From Bordetella parapertussis (GTDB taxonomy: Bacteria > Pseudomonadota > Gammaproteobacteria > Burkholderiales > JACQAP01), in assembly GCA_945900965.1 (NCBI GenBank), contig CAMDKM010000036.1, positions 1 through 36,193 on the forward strand: a stretch of 36,193 bases of DNA, in the 5' to 3' direction. Made by a program: the position numbers and the translations under genes. Each line of letters opens with the position of its first letter. Positions within the stretch are counted from its first letter, which is position 1. The notes beneath the pieces were generated by a model. It saw only the letters and a program-made list of their open reading frames with translations. It was not told where the DNA came from and made no database searches. Shown here piece after piece: positions 8,666 through 17,846 of the stretch.

Positions 8666-9847
8666 TCAGAATTTTTCGTAGGCGTGGAGGTAGCGCCACT
8701 GACCCGGCGGCAAGTCGCCAAGCGGGATCCGGCCGATGCGCACACGTTTGAGGCTGATGACTTTCAGACCCACCATTTCGCACATGCGCCGGATCTGGCG
8801 CTTTTTGCCTTCGCGCAGTACGAAACGCAGTTGGTCGCGGCCTTGCTTCGTGACCTTGGCAAGTTTGAGGGCCGCGCCGTCCAGGATCAATCCATGGTTG
8901 AGCAGCGCGAGGTCTTTGTCGTCAAGCTCACCTTCCACCCGGACGTGATACTCCTTCTCGATGGCCGAGTCCTGGCCAATGAGCAATTTGGCAATGCGTC
9001 CATCCTGGGTAAATACCAACAGGCCGGTGGAATCGATGTCGAGTCTTCCGGCGGGAGCCAGCCCTTTGAGATGCTCGCGCTCGAAGCGCAGCGATTGATT
9101 GTCGCCGGCATAGCGTGAGTCGGGAACGATCAGCGTAACGGCGGGTTTGTAACCCGGTTCGGGTTGACCCGAAACATAACCCACGGGCTTGTTCAGCAGG
9201 ATCGTGACACGGGAAATATTGTCGGCGCGCTTGTCGAGGGTGATGGTCTGCGAAGGATCGATGCGGGTGCCGAGCTCTTCGACACGTACGCCGTCCACAT
9301 AAACCCAGCCGCGTTCAATATATTCGTCGGCTTCTCGGCGCGAGCACAGTCCGCGTTCGGACATGAGTTTGGAAACGCGGATCTTGCCTGAGTCTTCGGT
9401 GCTGCCGGCGGGCTTATGGGCTTCGTGTGCTGTCGGCTCATTCGTCGGCTTTGACCGAGGATTTGAGCCGTAGGGGGAGGGGGGCCTGGAGGGACTCACT
9501 GTTTTGTTTTGTGGGAATGAGGGTGTTGTTGTTTGCTCTTGCCGCCCCCTCTGCTCCGCCTCATGTGTCCCCCTCTGCTTCGTTTCAAGTGTCCCCCTCT
9601 CCCCAGCCCCTCCCCCGCGAGGGGGGAGGGGCTCGACGGCGTGGGAGGGTTCTGGTGCGATTGAGGGGTTGGCCGCCACGGTGGATTTCGTAGTAGGCAG
9701 CGAGCTGGGGGGCGATGAACTGACGGCAGTTTTCTCGCTACCTGTCTTCCGAGTACGCTGCGAAGCACGCTGGGCGCGCGAGGAGGGCGTCGCTTCCTTT
9801 CGGGGAGCGACGCCCGAGGGTTTACGTAAAGTGATGCGCCCGGTCAA
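8666..9847 (-). CDS. RluF-like 23S rRNA pseudouridine synthase with low-complexity N-terminal extension
   Basis: A cytoplasmic enzyme that isomerises uridine to pseudouridine in rRNA. An S4 RNA-binding domain occupies about residues 155-200 ([20 protein letters not shown]). The RsuA/RluB/E/F catalytic domain follows with GRLD at 267-270, D270 being the catalytic aspartate, and the motif [11 protein letters not shown] near residue 355. The C-terminal pattern ([16 protein letters not shown]) resembles RluF more than RluB. The first 150 residues are Pro/Ser/Thr/Arg-rich and lack any domain. Residues 84-107 are three copies of an 8-residue unit ([24 protein letters not shown]). The listed start is TTG at 9847, overlapping the acnA stop by 2 bases; no good ribosome-binding site is seen, so a downstream GTG is possible. 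Confidence 0.85.
   Translation of the reverse strand: MTGRITLRKPSGVAPRKEATPSSRAQRASQRTRKTGSEKTAVSSSPPSSLPTTKSTVAANPSIAPEPSHAVEPLPPRGGGAGERGTLETKQRGTHEAEQRGRQEQTTTPSFPQNKTVSPSRPPSPYGSNPRSKPTNEPTAHEAHKPAGSTEDSGKIRVSKLMSERGLCSRREADEYIERGWVYVDGVRVEELGTRIDPSQTITLDKRADNISRVTILLNKPVGYVSGQPEPGYKPAVTLIVPDSRYAGDNQSLRFEREHLKGLAPAGRLDIDSTGLLVFTQDGRIAKLLIGQDSAIEKEYHVRVEGELDDKDLALLNHGLILDGAALKLAKVTKQGRDQLRFVLREGKKRQIRRMCEMVGLKVISLKRVRIGRIPLGDLPPGQWRYLHAYEKF
9527..9598 (-). repeat. 24-bp tandem repeat inside the pseudouridine synthase gene
   Basis: Three units of 24 bases, the first two well conserved around CCCCCTCTGCT on the plus strand, encode the period-8 peptide at residues 84-107 of the minus-strand protein. 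The unit length is a multiple of three, so the frame is kept. Confidence 0.7.
9605..9633. repeat. Perfect GC palindrome inside the pseudouridine synthase gene
   Basis: AGCCCCTCCCCC (9605-9616) and GGGGGAGGGGCT (9622-9633) form a 12-bp perfect stem around the loop GCGAG. This resembles an intergenic REP-type palindrome found in many proteobacteria, yet here it lies inside the reading frame and encodes the [11 protein letters not shown] region. Confidence 0.7.
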
Positions 9848-12549
9848 GCGGCCGCGACCAACTCGCGCAATACGTAAGGAAGTATGCCGCCGTGCCGGTA
9901 ATAATCGACTTCGATCGGTGTATCGATACGCAGCAGCACCTTGACTTCCTTTCGGCTGCCGTCGTCGCGTTTAATCACCAGGGTCACATCCTGCTGGGGA
10001 CGAATATCGCCGTCCAGACCGATGATGTCGAATTCCTCCTCGCCCTCGATGCCGAGCGACATTGCCGTATCCTTGCCTTTGAACTGGAGTGGCAGTACCC
10101 CCATGCCAACCAGGTTTGAACGGTGAATGCGTTCAAAGCTGCGCGCGATAACAGCCTTGACGCCCAGCAGTTGTGTGCCTTTTGCGGCCCAGTCGCGCGA
10201 CGAGCCGGTACCGTATTCCTCGCCGCCGAATACAACGGTGGGAATTTCCTTGCCAACATAACTCATCGCGGCATCGTAGATCGACATTGGCTCTCCGGTG
10301 GGTTGCAGCAGAGTCATGCCACCTTCCACCCGGGTGCCGTCGTCCTTGGGAGGCATCATCAGGTTTTTGATGCGCACGTTGGCGAAGGTGCCACGCATCA
10401 TCACTTCGTGATTACCGCGCCTCGCGCCATAGCTGTTGAAATCGGCCTTGGCAACATTGTTGGCGAGCAGATATTTTCCGGCGGGAGAACTTTCCTTGAT
10501 CGAGCCTGCCGGGCTGATGTGATCGGTGGTGACCGAGTCGCCGAAGATGCCCAATGCACGTGCGCCGTTAATATTCCCGACCGTCTCCGGACGCATGCCG
10601 AAGCCCTGAAAAAATGGCGGTTGGGCGATATAGGTGGATGCGGGCCAGGTATAGACCTGCCCGCCGGCGGAGGGAACGTCGTTCCACAGCGGGTGATCCT
10701 TGGTGAGATTGCCGTAGAGGCGCTGAAAGGTTTTCGCGTTGGTGGCGTGTTTCATCAGTGCATGCACTTCTTTTGAAGTCGGCCACACATCGCCGATGTA
10801 CACGGGCTTGCCGTCCTTGCCGTTGCCCAGAGGTTCGGTCATCAGATCCTTGAGCATGGTGCCGGCAATGGCGTAAGCCACCACCAAGGGTGGGCTGGCC
10901 AGAAAGTTCGCCCGCAGGTTGGGGTGGATGCGGGCTTCGAAATTGCGATTGCCCGACAGTACTGCGGCGCAGACTAGATCGTTTTTCACTATGGCATCGT
11001 CGATCGACTCGGCAAGCGGGCCGGCATTGCCGATGCAGGTTGTGCACCCATAGGCGACCACCGTGAAGCCGAGTTGTTCCAGATAAGGCAACAGTCCGGA
11101 TGCGGTGAGATACTCGGTGACTACCCGCGATCCGGGCGCGAGAGAAGTCTTGATATGTTTCTTGACCGTGAGGCCTTTTTCGACAGCTTTCTTTGCCAGC
11201 AATCCCGCCGCGATCAACACGCCGGGATTGGATGTGTTGGTACAGGAAGTAATGGCAGCGATCAATACGTCTCCGGAACCAATGTTCACGCCGTCCCTGG
11301 TGGTAACACGCTTGCCTAGGTCCCCGGTTTTTTTGGCGAAGCCGTTTTCAGTGGCCGGTTTGGAAAACAATTGCGTGAAGTTATTTTTCACATTGCCGAT
11401 TTCGATGCGGTCTTGCGGACGCTTGGGGCCGGCCAGCGACGGCGCCACGGTGCCTAGATCGAGTTCCACCACCTTGGAATAATCGATATCTCCCTTGCGC
11501 GGGATGCCGTAGAGCTTCTGTGCCTTGAAGTAGGCGGCGAAGGCATCGATTTCCTGCTTGGTCCGGCCACTGCCCTCGAAGTATTCGATGGTGGCATCGT
11601 CTACCGGGAAAAATCCCATGGTCGCGCCATATTCGGGCGCCATGTTGGCGATGGTGGCACGGTCGGGCAGCGCGAGGCTTTCCGTGCCTTCGCCGAAAAA
11701 TTCGACAAATTTACCGACCACTTTTTCCTTGCGCAGCATTTCCGTGATGGTCAGCACCAGATCGGTTGCCGTCACACCTTCGCGCAAACGGCCGGTGAGA
11801 TTCACTCCGACGACATCGGGAGTCAGGAAATACACCGGTTGGCCGAGCATGCCGGCTTCGGCCTCGATGCCGCCCACGCCCCAGCCGACTACGCCGATAC
11901 CGTTGATCATGGTGGTATGCGAATCGGTGCCCACCAGGGTGTCGGGATAATAAACGCCGTTTTTCTGATGTACACCGCGCGCCAGGTATTCGAGATTGAC
12001 CTGATGCACGATGCCCACGCCGGGTGGCACCACCTTGAAGGTGTCGAAGGCTTGCATGCCCCACTTCATGAACTGATAGCGCTCCTTGTTGCGCTGGAAT
12101 TCCAGTTTCATGTTCAGGTCCAGTGCATCGGGCGTACCGTAGTGATCGATCTGCACCGAATGGTCCACGACCAGATCTACCGGCACCAAGGGTTCGATCA
12201 CCTTGGGATCCTTGAACATGAACTCGACCACGTTGCGCATGGCGGCCAGGTCCGCGAGCAACGGCACGCCGGTGAAGTCCTGCAACACGATGCGGGCGAC
12301 AACAAAGGGAATTTCCGCGCTACGGGGTTCGTTGGGTTTCCAGGCCGCCAGTTGGCGCACATGTTCTTCGGTAACCTTCTTGCCATCGCAATTTCGCAGC
12401 ACAGCCTCCAGCACGAGGCGTATCGATACCGGCAGGCGGGAGATTTTTCCGATGCCGGCTTTTTCCAGCGCAGGCAGGGAGTAGAGCTTCGCCTTCTTGC
12501 CGATCGCGGGAGAGAATTCTTGCAGCGTGTTGAACAAGTTGTGGCTCAT
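9844..12549 (-). CDS. acnA: Aconitate hydratase A
   Basis: A 901-residue cytosolic aconitase (E. coli AcnA has 891). It interconverts citrate and isocitrate and, in organisms with PrpD, can also hydrate 2-methylaconitate to 2-methylisocitrate. The three [4Fe-4S] ligands are C436 (in TSCTNTS), C502 and C505 (in YGCTTCIGN), almost the same numbers as in E. coli AcnA. Substrate-loop segments such as [14 protein letters not shown] and the C-terminal swivel-domain [16 protein letters not shown] are present. ATG at 12549 follows GAGG in GAGGTTCCCGCC; an 18-residue longer in-frame start exists upstream but lacks a binding site. It is the distal gene of prpB-prpC-prpD-DUF3617-acnA, 44 bases after the DUF3617 gene. 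The sequence is AcnA/IRP1-like, not the AcnD subtype. Confidence 0.97.
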   Translation of the reverse strand: MSHNLFNTLQEFSPAIGKKAKLYSLPALEKAGIGKISRLPVSIRLVLEAVLRNCDGKKVTEEHVRQLAAWKPNEPRSAEIPFVVARIVLQDFTGVPLLADLAAMRNVVEFMFKDPKVIEPLVPVDLVVDHSVQIDHYGTPDALDLNMKLEFQRNKERYQFMKWGMQAFDTFKVVPPGVGIVHQVNLEYLARGVHQKNGVYYPDTLVGTDSHTTMINGIGVVGWGVGGIEAEAGMLGQPVYFLTPDVVGVNLTGRLREGVTATDLVLTITEMLRKEKVVGKFVEFFGEGTESLALPDRATIANMAPEYGATMGFFPVDDATIEYFEGSGRTKQEIDAFAAYFKAQKLYGIPRKGDIDYSKVVELDLGTVAPSLAGPKRPQDRIEIGNVKNNFTQLFSKPATENGFAKKTGDLGKRVTTRDGVNIGSGDVLIAAITSCTNTSNPGVLIAAGLLAKKAVEKGLTVKKHIKTSLAPGSRVVTEYLTASGLLPYLEQLGFTVVAYGCTTCIGNAGPLAESIDDAIVKNDLVCAAVLSGNRNFEARIHPNLRANFLASPPLVVAYAIAGTMLKDLMTEPLGNGKDGKPVYIGDVWPTSKEVHALMKHATNAKTFQRLYGNLTKDHPLWNDVPSAGGQVYTWPASTYIAQPPFFQGFGMRPETVGNINGARALGIFGDSVTTDHISPAGSIKESSPAGKYLLANNVAKADFNSYGARRGNHEVMMRGTFANVRIKNLMMPPKDDGTRVEGGMTLLQPTGEPMSIYDAAMSYVGKEIPTVVFGGEEYGTGSSRDWAAKGTQLLGVKAVIARSFERIHRSNLVGMGVLPLQFKGKDTAMSLGIEGEEEFDIIGLDGDIRPQQDVTLVIKRDDGSRKEVKVLLRIDTPIEVDYYRHGGILPYVLRELVAAA

Positions 12550-12593
12550 GGCGGGAACCTCATGGAAAAGTTGATGACTCTGACGCAATCGCC

Positions 12594-13022
12594 CTACTTG
12601 CACTCACCGAGCCGACGGGCGTCGATGGTCGATTTGATTTCGCTACGGCCGTACAGTGGCGGGGAATAATTCTTGACGACCTGTCCTTTGTAGGCAGATT
12701 CCAGACTACCGGCCAGCGCGCCCTTGGTGGTCACGGTGGAGTTGCCTTGCTTGCAGACGGACTCGATGGAAATGTCTTCGCCGCTGACTTGAGTCCTAGC
12801 CTCGGCGCAGTCGCTTTGGGGCGCGCCACCCCCGGCCATTTTGGCCAGATCGTCGGTGGCGTCAATGCAATATTGACCGGTATTGGCGTTGGGCTGGCCG
12901 CTGATGGTGACGGCAATTTCCCAGAGCCCGGGCGTGCGTTTACCAGCGGGCTCATTGGCCATGGTCTGCGTCACTGCTACGCAGGCCAAGGCTGTTAGGG
13001 CAAAGATAGCCAGTGATCGCAT
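12594..13022 (-). CDS. DUF3617-type secreted protein
   Basis: A 142-residue exported protein. A signal peptide ([22 protein letters not shown]) precedes a mature domain with the DUF3617 layout: [13 protein letters not shown], then cysteines in QYCIDA, SDCAEA and SVCKQG, and a C-terminal ARRLGECK. Such proteins are small, periplasmic and of unknown function. The start ATG 13022 has a strong AGGAGG site (plus-strand CCTCCT, 13028-13033) that overlaps the stop codon of prpD, so translation is probably coupled to PrpD. A secreted protein between two cytosolic enzymes of one pathway is unusual; whether it has any link to propionate use is unknown. Confidence 0.85.
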   Translation of the reverse strand: MRSLAIFALTALACVAVTQTMANEPAGKRTPGLWEIAVTISGQPNANTGQYCIDATDDLAKMAGGGAPQSDCAEARTQVSGEDISIESVCKQGNSTVTTKGALAGSLESAYKGQVVKNYSPPLYGRSEIKSTIDARRLGECK

Positions 13023-13032
13023 TACTGCCTCC

Positions 13033-14484
13033 TCAAATGACAAACATATCGACAAATTCGTTGACGGGTGTCGCGGCCAAGGCGCTGGGGTCCAGGCACA
13101 GATCCAGGATTGCCTTCTGTTGTTTAGCCGGAAAGTGCCGGGCAAGGTTGGTCTTGAATTTTTCCACCAGCACCGGCATGCCTTCCTTGCGGCGGCGTTT
13201 GTGGCCGATCGGGTATTCACAGACGATCTCATTGAGTTTCTTGCTGTCGTTGAATTCCACCGTCAGCGCATTGGCAATCGAACGTTTTTCCGGATCGTGG
13301 TAATCCTGGGTGAACTGCTTGTCTTCGACACAGACAATTTTGTCGCGCAGCGTGTCGATGCGCGGGTGGGCAGCGATGGCATCTTCATAGTCGCCCGCGG
13401 TCAGGCGCCCGAAAATGATCGGCACGGCCACCATATATTGAATACAGTGATCGCGGTCCGCGGGGTTATTAAGCGGGCCTTTTTTATCGATGATGCGGAT
13501 GCAGGCCTCATGGGTACGGATGGTGATCTTCTTGATGTCTTCCGGCTGGCGGCCGGCCTTCTTGAGCGCGGCATGAATGTCCATGGCGCATTCGACGGCA
13601 GTCTGGGAATGAAATTCCGCCGGGAAGGAAATTTTGAACAAGACGCTTTCCATGACGTAACTGCCATAGGGTCGTTGAAATTGAAATTCCTTGCCCTTGA
13701 AGAGCACGTCGTAGAAGCCCCAAGTCTTGGCGGAGAGCACCGAGGGGTAACCCATCTCGCCGGTTTTGGCGATCAGCGCCAGGCGCACCGCCCGGCTGGT
13801 CGCATCGCCTGCCGCCCAGCTTTTGCGGGAGCCGGTATTGGGTGCGTGGCGATAGGTGCGCAAGCTCTGACCATCGACCCAGGCCAGCGACACGGCATTG
13901 ATGATTTCATCCCGGGACAAGCCCAGCATCCCGGCTACCACTGCCGTCGAAGCCACTTTCACCAGCACGACGTGATCCAGTCCGACTTTATTGAAACTGT
14001 TTTCCAGCGCGATACAACCCTGAATTTCGTGCGCCTTGATCATGCCGGTCAGCACGTCCTGCACGGTCAATGGCTTCTTGCCGGCCGCGATCGCCACGCG
14101 CGACAACCAGTCCGCCACCGCGAGAATGCCTCCCAGATTGTCGGAGGGGTGGCCCCATTCGGCAGCCAGCCAGGTGTCGTTGAAGTCCAGCCAACGAATC
14201 ATGGTGCCGATGTTGAACGCAGCCTGAATCGGGTCGAGTTGAAACTGGGTGCCCGGAACCTTGGCCCCATTCGGAACGACGGTGCCCGGTACCACCGGCC
14301 CAAGCAACTTGGTGCAGGCAGGATATTCCAGAGCCTCCAGCCCGCAGCCCAGGGTATCCATCAGGCAATAACGGGCAGTTTCGTAGGCGTCCTTGCTGGT
14401 GATCTTGTATTGGGCGACGTAATCGACGATGTCGGTAAGAACTTTATCGGGTTGGGGGCGAACGTTGGAGATGTGGCTGGACAT
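13033..14484 (-). CDS. prpD: 2-methylcitrate dehydratase
   Basis: A 483-residue protein, the same length as E. coli PrpD. It belongs to the MmgE/PrpD family and dehydrates 2-methylcitrate to 2-methyl-cis-aconitate without an Fe-S cluster, in the cytoplasm. Family segments are clear: [16 protein letters not shown] near residue 38, the [23 protein letters not shown] active-site region near residue 96, and [14 protein letters not shown] near 230. It is read from ATG 14484 with only a weak GGAA upstream. A 147-base gap with repeats separates it from prpC upstream, so it may rely on read-through or its own promoter. Downstream it is coupled to the DUF3617 gene. With AcnA it replaces the AcnD/PrpF pair of some other betaproteobacteria. 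Confidence 0.97.
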   Translation of the reverse strand: MSSHISNVRPQPDKVLTDIVDYVAQYKITSKDAYETARYCLMDTLGCGLEALEYPACTKLLGPVVPGTVVPNGAKVPGTQFQLDPIQAAFNIGTMIRWLDFNDTWLAAEWGHPSDNLGGILAVADWLSRVAIAAGKKPLTVQDVLTGMIKAHEIQGCIALENSFNKVGLDHVVLVKVASTAVVAGMLGLSRDEIINAVSLAWVDGQSLRTYRHAPNTGSRKSWAAGDATSRAVRLALIAKTGEMGYPSVLSAKTWGFYDVLFKGKEFQFQRPYGSYVMESVLFKISFPAEFHSQTAVECAMDIHAALKKAGRQPEDIKKITIRTHEACIRIIDKKGPLNNPADRDHCIQYMVAVPIIFGRLTAGDYEDAIAAHPRIDTLRDKIVCVEDKQFTQDYHDPEKRSIANALTVEFNDSKKLNEIVCEYPIGHKRRRKEGMPVLVEKFKTNLARHFPAKQQKAILDLCLDPSALAATPVNEFVDMFVI

Positions 14485-14510
14485 TGGCTAGGGTTCCGTT
14501 GATGGGGATA

Positions 14511-14560
14511 AGTGAATGAGTGAATGAGTGAATAAGTGAATGAGTGAAAAGTGAATGAGT
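14511..14560. repeat. GTGAATGA tandem repeat, inverted arm of site 2
   Basis: About six degenerate units of GTGAATGA (AGTGAATGAGTGAATGAG, then AATAAGTGAATGAG, AAAAGTGAATGAG) lie 26 bases upstream of the prpD start. This is the reverse complement of the TTCAC repeat at 14596-14630, so the two arms could pair into a long hairpin in the prpC-prpD intergenic RNA. Confidence 0.7.
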
Positions 14561-14595
14561 GCAGAGCGGCTGATTCGCTACGGATTGCAGGTTTT

Positions 14596-14630
14596 ACCCT
14601 TCACCCCTTCACTCATTCACCCTTCACGCC
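14596..14630. repeat. TTCAC repeat, site 2
   Basis: ACCCTTCACCCCTTCAC, then TCATTCACCCTTCACGCC, ending one base before the stop codon of prpC (14632). It faces the inverted arm at 14511-14560. Confidence 0.7.
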
Positions 14631-14631
14631 T

Positions 14632-15783
14632 TTACTTTCTTTTGTCGATCGGCACCCACTTCATATTGTCGGGCCCGGTGTAGTTGGCGCTGGGCCGGAT
14701 GATCTTGCCGTCCTGACGTTGTTCGATGACGTGGGACGACCAGCCCGAAGTGCGGCTGATGACGAAGATCGGGGTAAACATGCCGGTGGGGATGCCCATC
14801 TGGCTATAACTTACGGCCGAGAACCAATCGAGGTTGGCGAACATTTTTTTCTCCTTCCACATGACGGCTTCGATGCGATCCGCAATGTGGAAAAGATTCA
14901 TGTTGCCAGTGTCTTCGCAAAGCCGCTTGGCGACATCCTTGATGACCTTGTTGCGCGGGTCACCGGTGGTGTACACCGGGTGGCCGAAACCAATCACAAT
15001 TTCCTTGTTGCCGATACGGCGTTGAATGTCGAGTTCCGCTTGATCGGGAGTGTGGTAGCGGCTCTGAATGTCAAAGGCCACTTCATTGGCGCCGCCATGT
15101 TTGGGGCCTCGCAGTGCACCAATGCCGGCGGTAATCGAGGAGTACATGTCCGATCCCGTGCCAGCGACCACGCGGCAGGCAAAGGTCGAGGCGTTGAACT
15201 CATGTTCGGCATAGAGAATCAGCGAGGTATGCATGGCACGCTCCCCCTGTGGCGAGGGCTCCCGGCCGTGCAGCAGCCGCAGGAAGTGGGCGCCGATCGA
15301 ATCGTCGTCGGATTCGGTCTCGATGCGGCGGCCATTGTGGCTCCAGTGATACCAATACAGAAGCATCGAGCCGAACGAAGCCATGAGTCGGTCGGCGATG
15401 TCTCGGGCGCCCGGCAGGTTGTGGTCGTCTTTTTCCGGCAGCACGGTGCCCAACGCGGAGCAAGCGGTACGCAGCACATCCATGGGATGGGCGGAAGCCG
15501 GTATCCATTCCAGCACCGCTTTGACATTGGTTGGCAACCCGCGCAATGCCTTGAGCTTGCGTTTGTAGTTGGTCAACTCGGCGCGTGTCGGCAGCTTTTC
15601 ATGAATCAATAAATGGGCGACCTCCTCGAATTCCGCCTCCTCGGCAAAATCCAGAATATCGTAGCCGCGGTAGTGAAGGTCATTGCCGGTGAGTCCCACT
15701 GTACACAGGGCGGTGTTGCCGGCGGGCACGCCGGAAAGGGCAACGGACTTCTTGGGTTTGGGTGTGACGGCGGTTTCACTCAT
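14632..15783 (-). CDS. prpC: 2-methylcitrate synthase
   Basis: A 383-residue citrate synthase family enzyme that condenses propionyl-CoA with oxaloacetate to 2-methylcitrate. The catalytic triad is H229 (GPKHGGANE), H268 (GFGHPVYT) and D319 (LDWFSAVSY). The form is short and lacks the N-terminal domain of GltA, as expected for PrpC; EHEFNAS around H194 is also typical. Its ATG (15783) overlaps the TGA stop of prpB by four bases (ATGA), so the two are translationally coupled. It sits beside PrpB, PrpD and aconitase, which separates it in role from the gltA citrate synthase at 23411. Confidence 0.97.
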   Translation of the reverse strand: MSETAVTPKPKKSVALSGVPAGNTALCTVGLTGNDLHYRGYDILDFAEEAEFEEVAHLLIHEKLPTRAELTNYKRKLKALRGLPTNVKAVLEWIPASAHPMDVLRTACSALGTVLPEKDDHNLPGARDIADRLMASFGSMLLYWYHWSHNGRRIETESDDDSIGAHFLRLLHGREPSPQGERAMHTSLILYAEHEFNASTFACRVVAGTGSDMYSSITAGIGALRGPKHGGANEVAFDIQSRYHTPDQAELDIQRRIGNKEIVIGFGHPVYTTGDPRNKVIKDVAKRLCEDTGNMNLFHIADRIEAVMWKEKKMFANLDWFSAVSYSQMGIPTGMFTPIFVISRTSGWSSHVIEQRQDGKIIRPSANYTGPDNMKWVPIDKRK

Positions 15784-16658
15784 TTTTGTTTTTCCTTCGC
15801 GAACAATTCATCCAGTTTGATTTCATACTCGTGATACCCGAGATATTTGTACAAATCGGCCCGGGTCTGCATCATCGGAATCAGATTCTTCTGGGTGCCC
15901 TCGGCACGGATGGTTTGATACACCTTGAGGGCCGCGGCATTCATGGCACGGTAGGCCGAGCAGCAGTACAGCACGATATCCACCCCCACGGAGCCCAGCT
16001 CGCTGGTCGTGAACAGGGGTGTCTGACCGAACTCGGTGATATTGGCCAGTATCGGCACCTTGACCGCGTTCTTGAATTGTCGGTACATCGGCAGCTCTGT
16101 CATGGCTTCCGGAAATATCATATCGGCACCTGCTTCGACGTACGCGCAGGCCCGGTCCATCGCCGCATTGAGCCCTTCCACCGCCAGCGCATCGGTGCGG
16201 GCCATGATGACAAAATTCGCGTCGGTGCGGGCATCCACCGCCGCCTTCACCCGATCGACCATTTCCTCCTTGCTCACCACTTCCTTGCCCGGGCGGTGGC
16301 CGCAGCGTTTGGCTCCGACCTGGTCTTCCATATGCACCGCGCCCGCACCGGCCTTGATCATCGAGCGGATCGTGCGCGCGATGTTGAAGGCGCTTCCCCA
16401 ACCGGTATCGATATCCACCAGCAAGGGCAGGGTGGTGACTTCGGTGATACGACTTACGTCGGTGAGAACGTCTTCCAGGGAGCTGATACCCAAGTCCGGC
16501 ATGCCCAGAGAATTGGCTGCCAACCCGCCACCGGACAGGTACAACGCCCGGTAACCGGTGGCTTCGGCCATGCGTGCCGTATAGGCGTTGATGGCGCCGA
16601 TCACTTGCAGCGGTTTTTCCGCTGCAATCGCGCTACGAAATTTAGTTCCTGCTGTCAT
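15780..16658 (-). CDS. prpB: 2-methylisocitrate lyase
   Basis: A 292-residue isocitrate lyase family enzyme that splits 2-methylisocitrate into pyruvate and succinate in the cytoplasm. The signature KRCGH is at residues 117-121 with catalytic C119. Other landmarks are [22 protein letters not shown] near residue 24, DIDTGWG (Mg2+ binding region) near 80 and the [11 protein letters not shown] segment near 150. ATG at 16658 gives the usual PrpB length; an in-frame TTG 30 bases earlier is less likely. It is the first gene of the prpBC pair and begins a possible transcription unit after a 182-base gap occupied by an inverted-repeat element. No PrpR-type regulator lies beside it. Confidence 0.97.
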   Translation of the reverse strand: MTAGTKFRSAIAAEKPLQVIGAINAYTARMAEATGYRALYLSGGGLAANSLGMPDLGISSLEDVLTDVSRITEVTTLPLLVDIDTGWGSAFNIARTIRSMIKAGAGAVHMEDQVGAKRCGHRPGKEVVSKEEMVDRVKAAVDARTDANFVIMARTDALAVEGLNAAMDRACAYVEAGADMIFPEAMTELPMYRQFKNAVKVPILANITEFGQTPLFTTSELGSVGVDIVLYCCSAYRAMNAAALKVYQTIRAEGTQKNLIPMMQTRADLYKYLGYHEYEIKLDELFAKEKQK

Positions 16659-16691
16659 TGAAATACTCGCTGTTAAAAGTCGATTCAATCG

Positions 16692-16835
16692 CTCACCCCA
16701 AAGGACGCGGAGGAAACCCGGAAATCAGGATCAAAATTCGCAAAGCAGGCTGCCACATCCGTGCGACGTTACGCGATTGTCGATAACTCAATTTTAGGTT
16801 TTCCTCTGCGTCCTCCGCGTCCTCGGCGGTGAAAG
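16692..16835. repeat. Imperfect inverted-repeat element, copy 2 (GACGCGGAG type)
   Basis: The left arm CTCACCCCAAAGGACGCGG (from 16692, continuing AGGAAACC) pairs imperfectly with a right arm starting near 16797 and containing TCCTCTGCGTCCTCCGCG, ending CGGCGGTGAA at about 16835. It fills almost the whole gap between the lyase gene stop (16841) and prpB (16658). Any prpB promoter must therefore lie in or next to the element. Confidence 0.7.
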
Positions 16836-16840
16836 CGTTT

Positions 16841-17824
16841 TCAAGTAAAAAAAGTCCCCTCGGCGGTTTTCGGCAAAGGCACCCCGGTCGCGTGGGCGCG
16901 CTTGACCAGTTCCCAGAATAATCGATAGCTGGCCCGGTCGTGCATTTCCCCGCGATGAGAAACAGGTCCCCAGTTGGCGGCCTGGGCGGCGAGCAGAATG
17001 TCGGCGGCGCGCTGTGCATCCTCCTGACTCGGCTGCATGGCGGCAACGATGGGCCGGATCTGTGCCGGATGGATGCTGTACATGCGAAGAAACCCGTATT
17101 CTCCGCGCGCCTTGGATGCGTCTTCGCCGGCCGCGTCCGGCCGATCGAGAATCAGGCAGGGATTGTGAGTCGGAATCAAGCCGTTGACGAGGGCCGCCGC
17201 GGCGATTTCCGTTCGCGCACGATTGACCAGACGATGGGCAAATTGCCCCGGCGTACGCATGGCCGAAGGCGCAATGGCGCCCTGATGGTCGGACACAAAA
17301 TCCAGCAGGCCGAATATCAGCGCCTCCAAACCGGGCAGGGCGGCAATGCGAAACACATCGCGCAAGGCGCTCTGGGTTTCGATAAGTATATGGATCGGAG
17401 GGCATTTGGCTAAACCTGCCGCCGTGGCGCGAATCTGAACGTATTCGACAGCCGCCGCGGCTTGTTCGAAGGAAACCGGTTTGGCAATGGTCAGGTAAGC
17501 CAGGCGGTTGCCGGCCTCACCCAGCAAGATGTCGACATCGTCGCGCCAGGCGGAATGGGCCGGATCGTGAATGCGTGCCCCGGCCCGGCCGTGATGGTTT
17601 TCCTGGGAGTTGATCAGTCCTGCAACCAGGCGCGCATGGGCCGCTTCGTCGCCGGTAGGTGCGCCGTCTTCGCAGTCGCAGGTGACGTCGAAGACCGGGC
17701 CGAGTTCGTCTTGCAAGGCAAAGGCCTTGCGGATGAATTTCTCATTGCCGGCGAAATGTTCGCACCCGGGCAGCGAGGGCAGCGGCCTGCGGCCGCCGAA
17801 CAACACGTCCTGGGGATGGCTCAT
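16841..17824 (-). CDS. CitE-like CoA-ester lyase (HpcH/HpaI aldolase family)
   Basis: A 327-residue TIM-barrel protein related to citrate lyase beta subunit and malyl-/citramalyl-CoA lyases, which cleave or form C-C bonds next to a CoA thioester using Mg2+. The metal-binding region reads DCEDG (D50, E52, D53) where classical members have DLEDA. Other landmarks are ARIHD near 84, ILIETQSALRDVF near 146 and FGLLDFVSDHQGAI near 170. ATG at 17824 lies 22 bases after mdh, so the pair is very likely cotranscribed. The position between mdh and prpB suggests a dicarboxylic CoA-ester substrate, but malyl-CoA, methylmalyl-CoA and citramalyl-CoA cannot be told apart from the sequence. Confidence 0.85.
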   Translation of the reverse strand: MSHPQDVLFGGRRPLPSLPGCEHFAGNEKFIRKAFALQDELGPVFDVTCDCEDGAPTGDEAAHARLVAGLINSQENHHGRAGARIHDPAHSAWRDDVDILLGEAGNRLAYLTIAKPVSFEQAAAAVEYVQIRATAAGLAKCPPIHILIETQSALRDVFRIAALPGLEALIFGLLDFVSDHQGAIAPSAMRTPGQFAHRLVNRARTEIAAAALVNGLIPTHNPCLILDRPDAAGEDASKARGEYGFLRMYSIHPAQIRPIVAAMQPSQEDAQRAADILLAAQAANWGPVSHRGEMHDRASYRLFWELVKRAHATGVPLPKTAEGTFFT

Positions 17825-17846
17825 AGACGCGGCTTGTAACGGGGAT

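Noticed and set aside
9496-9768. 90-codon minus-strand ORF with [13 protein letters not shown]
   Set aside because: That peptide is the usual out-of-frame translation of the GC palindrome repeat; the real frame here is the pseudouridine synthase.
9844-12549. AcnD (Fe-S methylcitrate dehydratase)
   Set aside because: Full-length PrpD is present, and the cysteine positions and overall sequence fit AcnA; no prpF follows.
12883-14502. 539-codon plus-strand ORF opposite prpD
   Set aside because: Antisense to a complete prpD with no ribosome-binding site or known domain; the His/Gly/Asp-rich composition is typical of antisense frames.
14511-14630. Possible CRISPR-like array
   Set aside because: The repeats are 8-base simple units without unique spacers of constant length, and no cas genes are present.
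14551-15612. 353-codon plus-strand ORF opposite prpC
   Set aside because: Antisense shadow of prpC; no recognisable domain.
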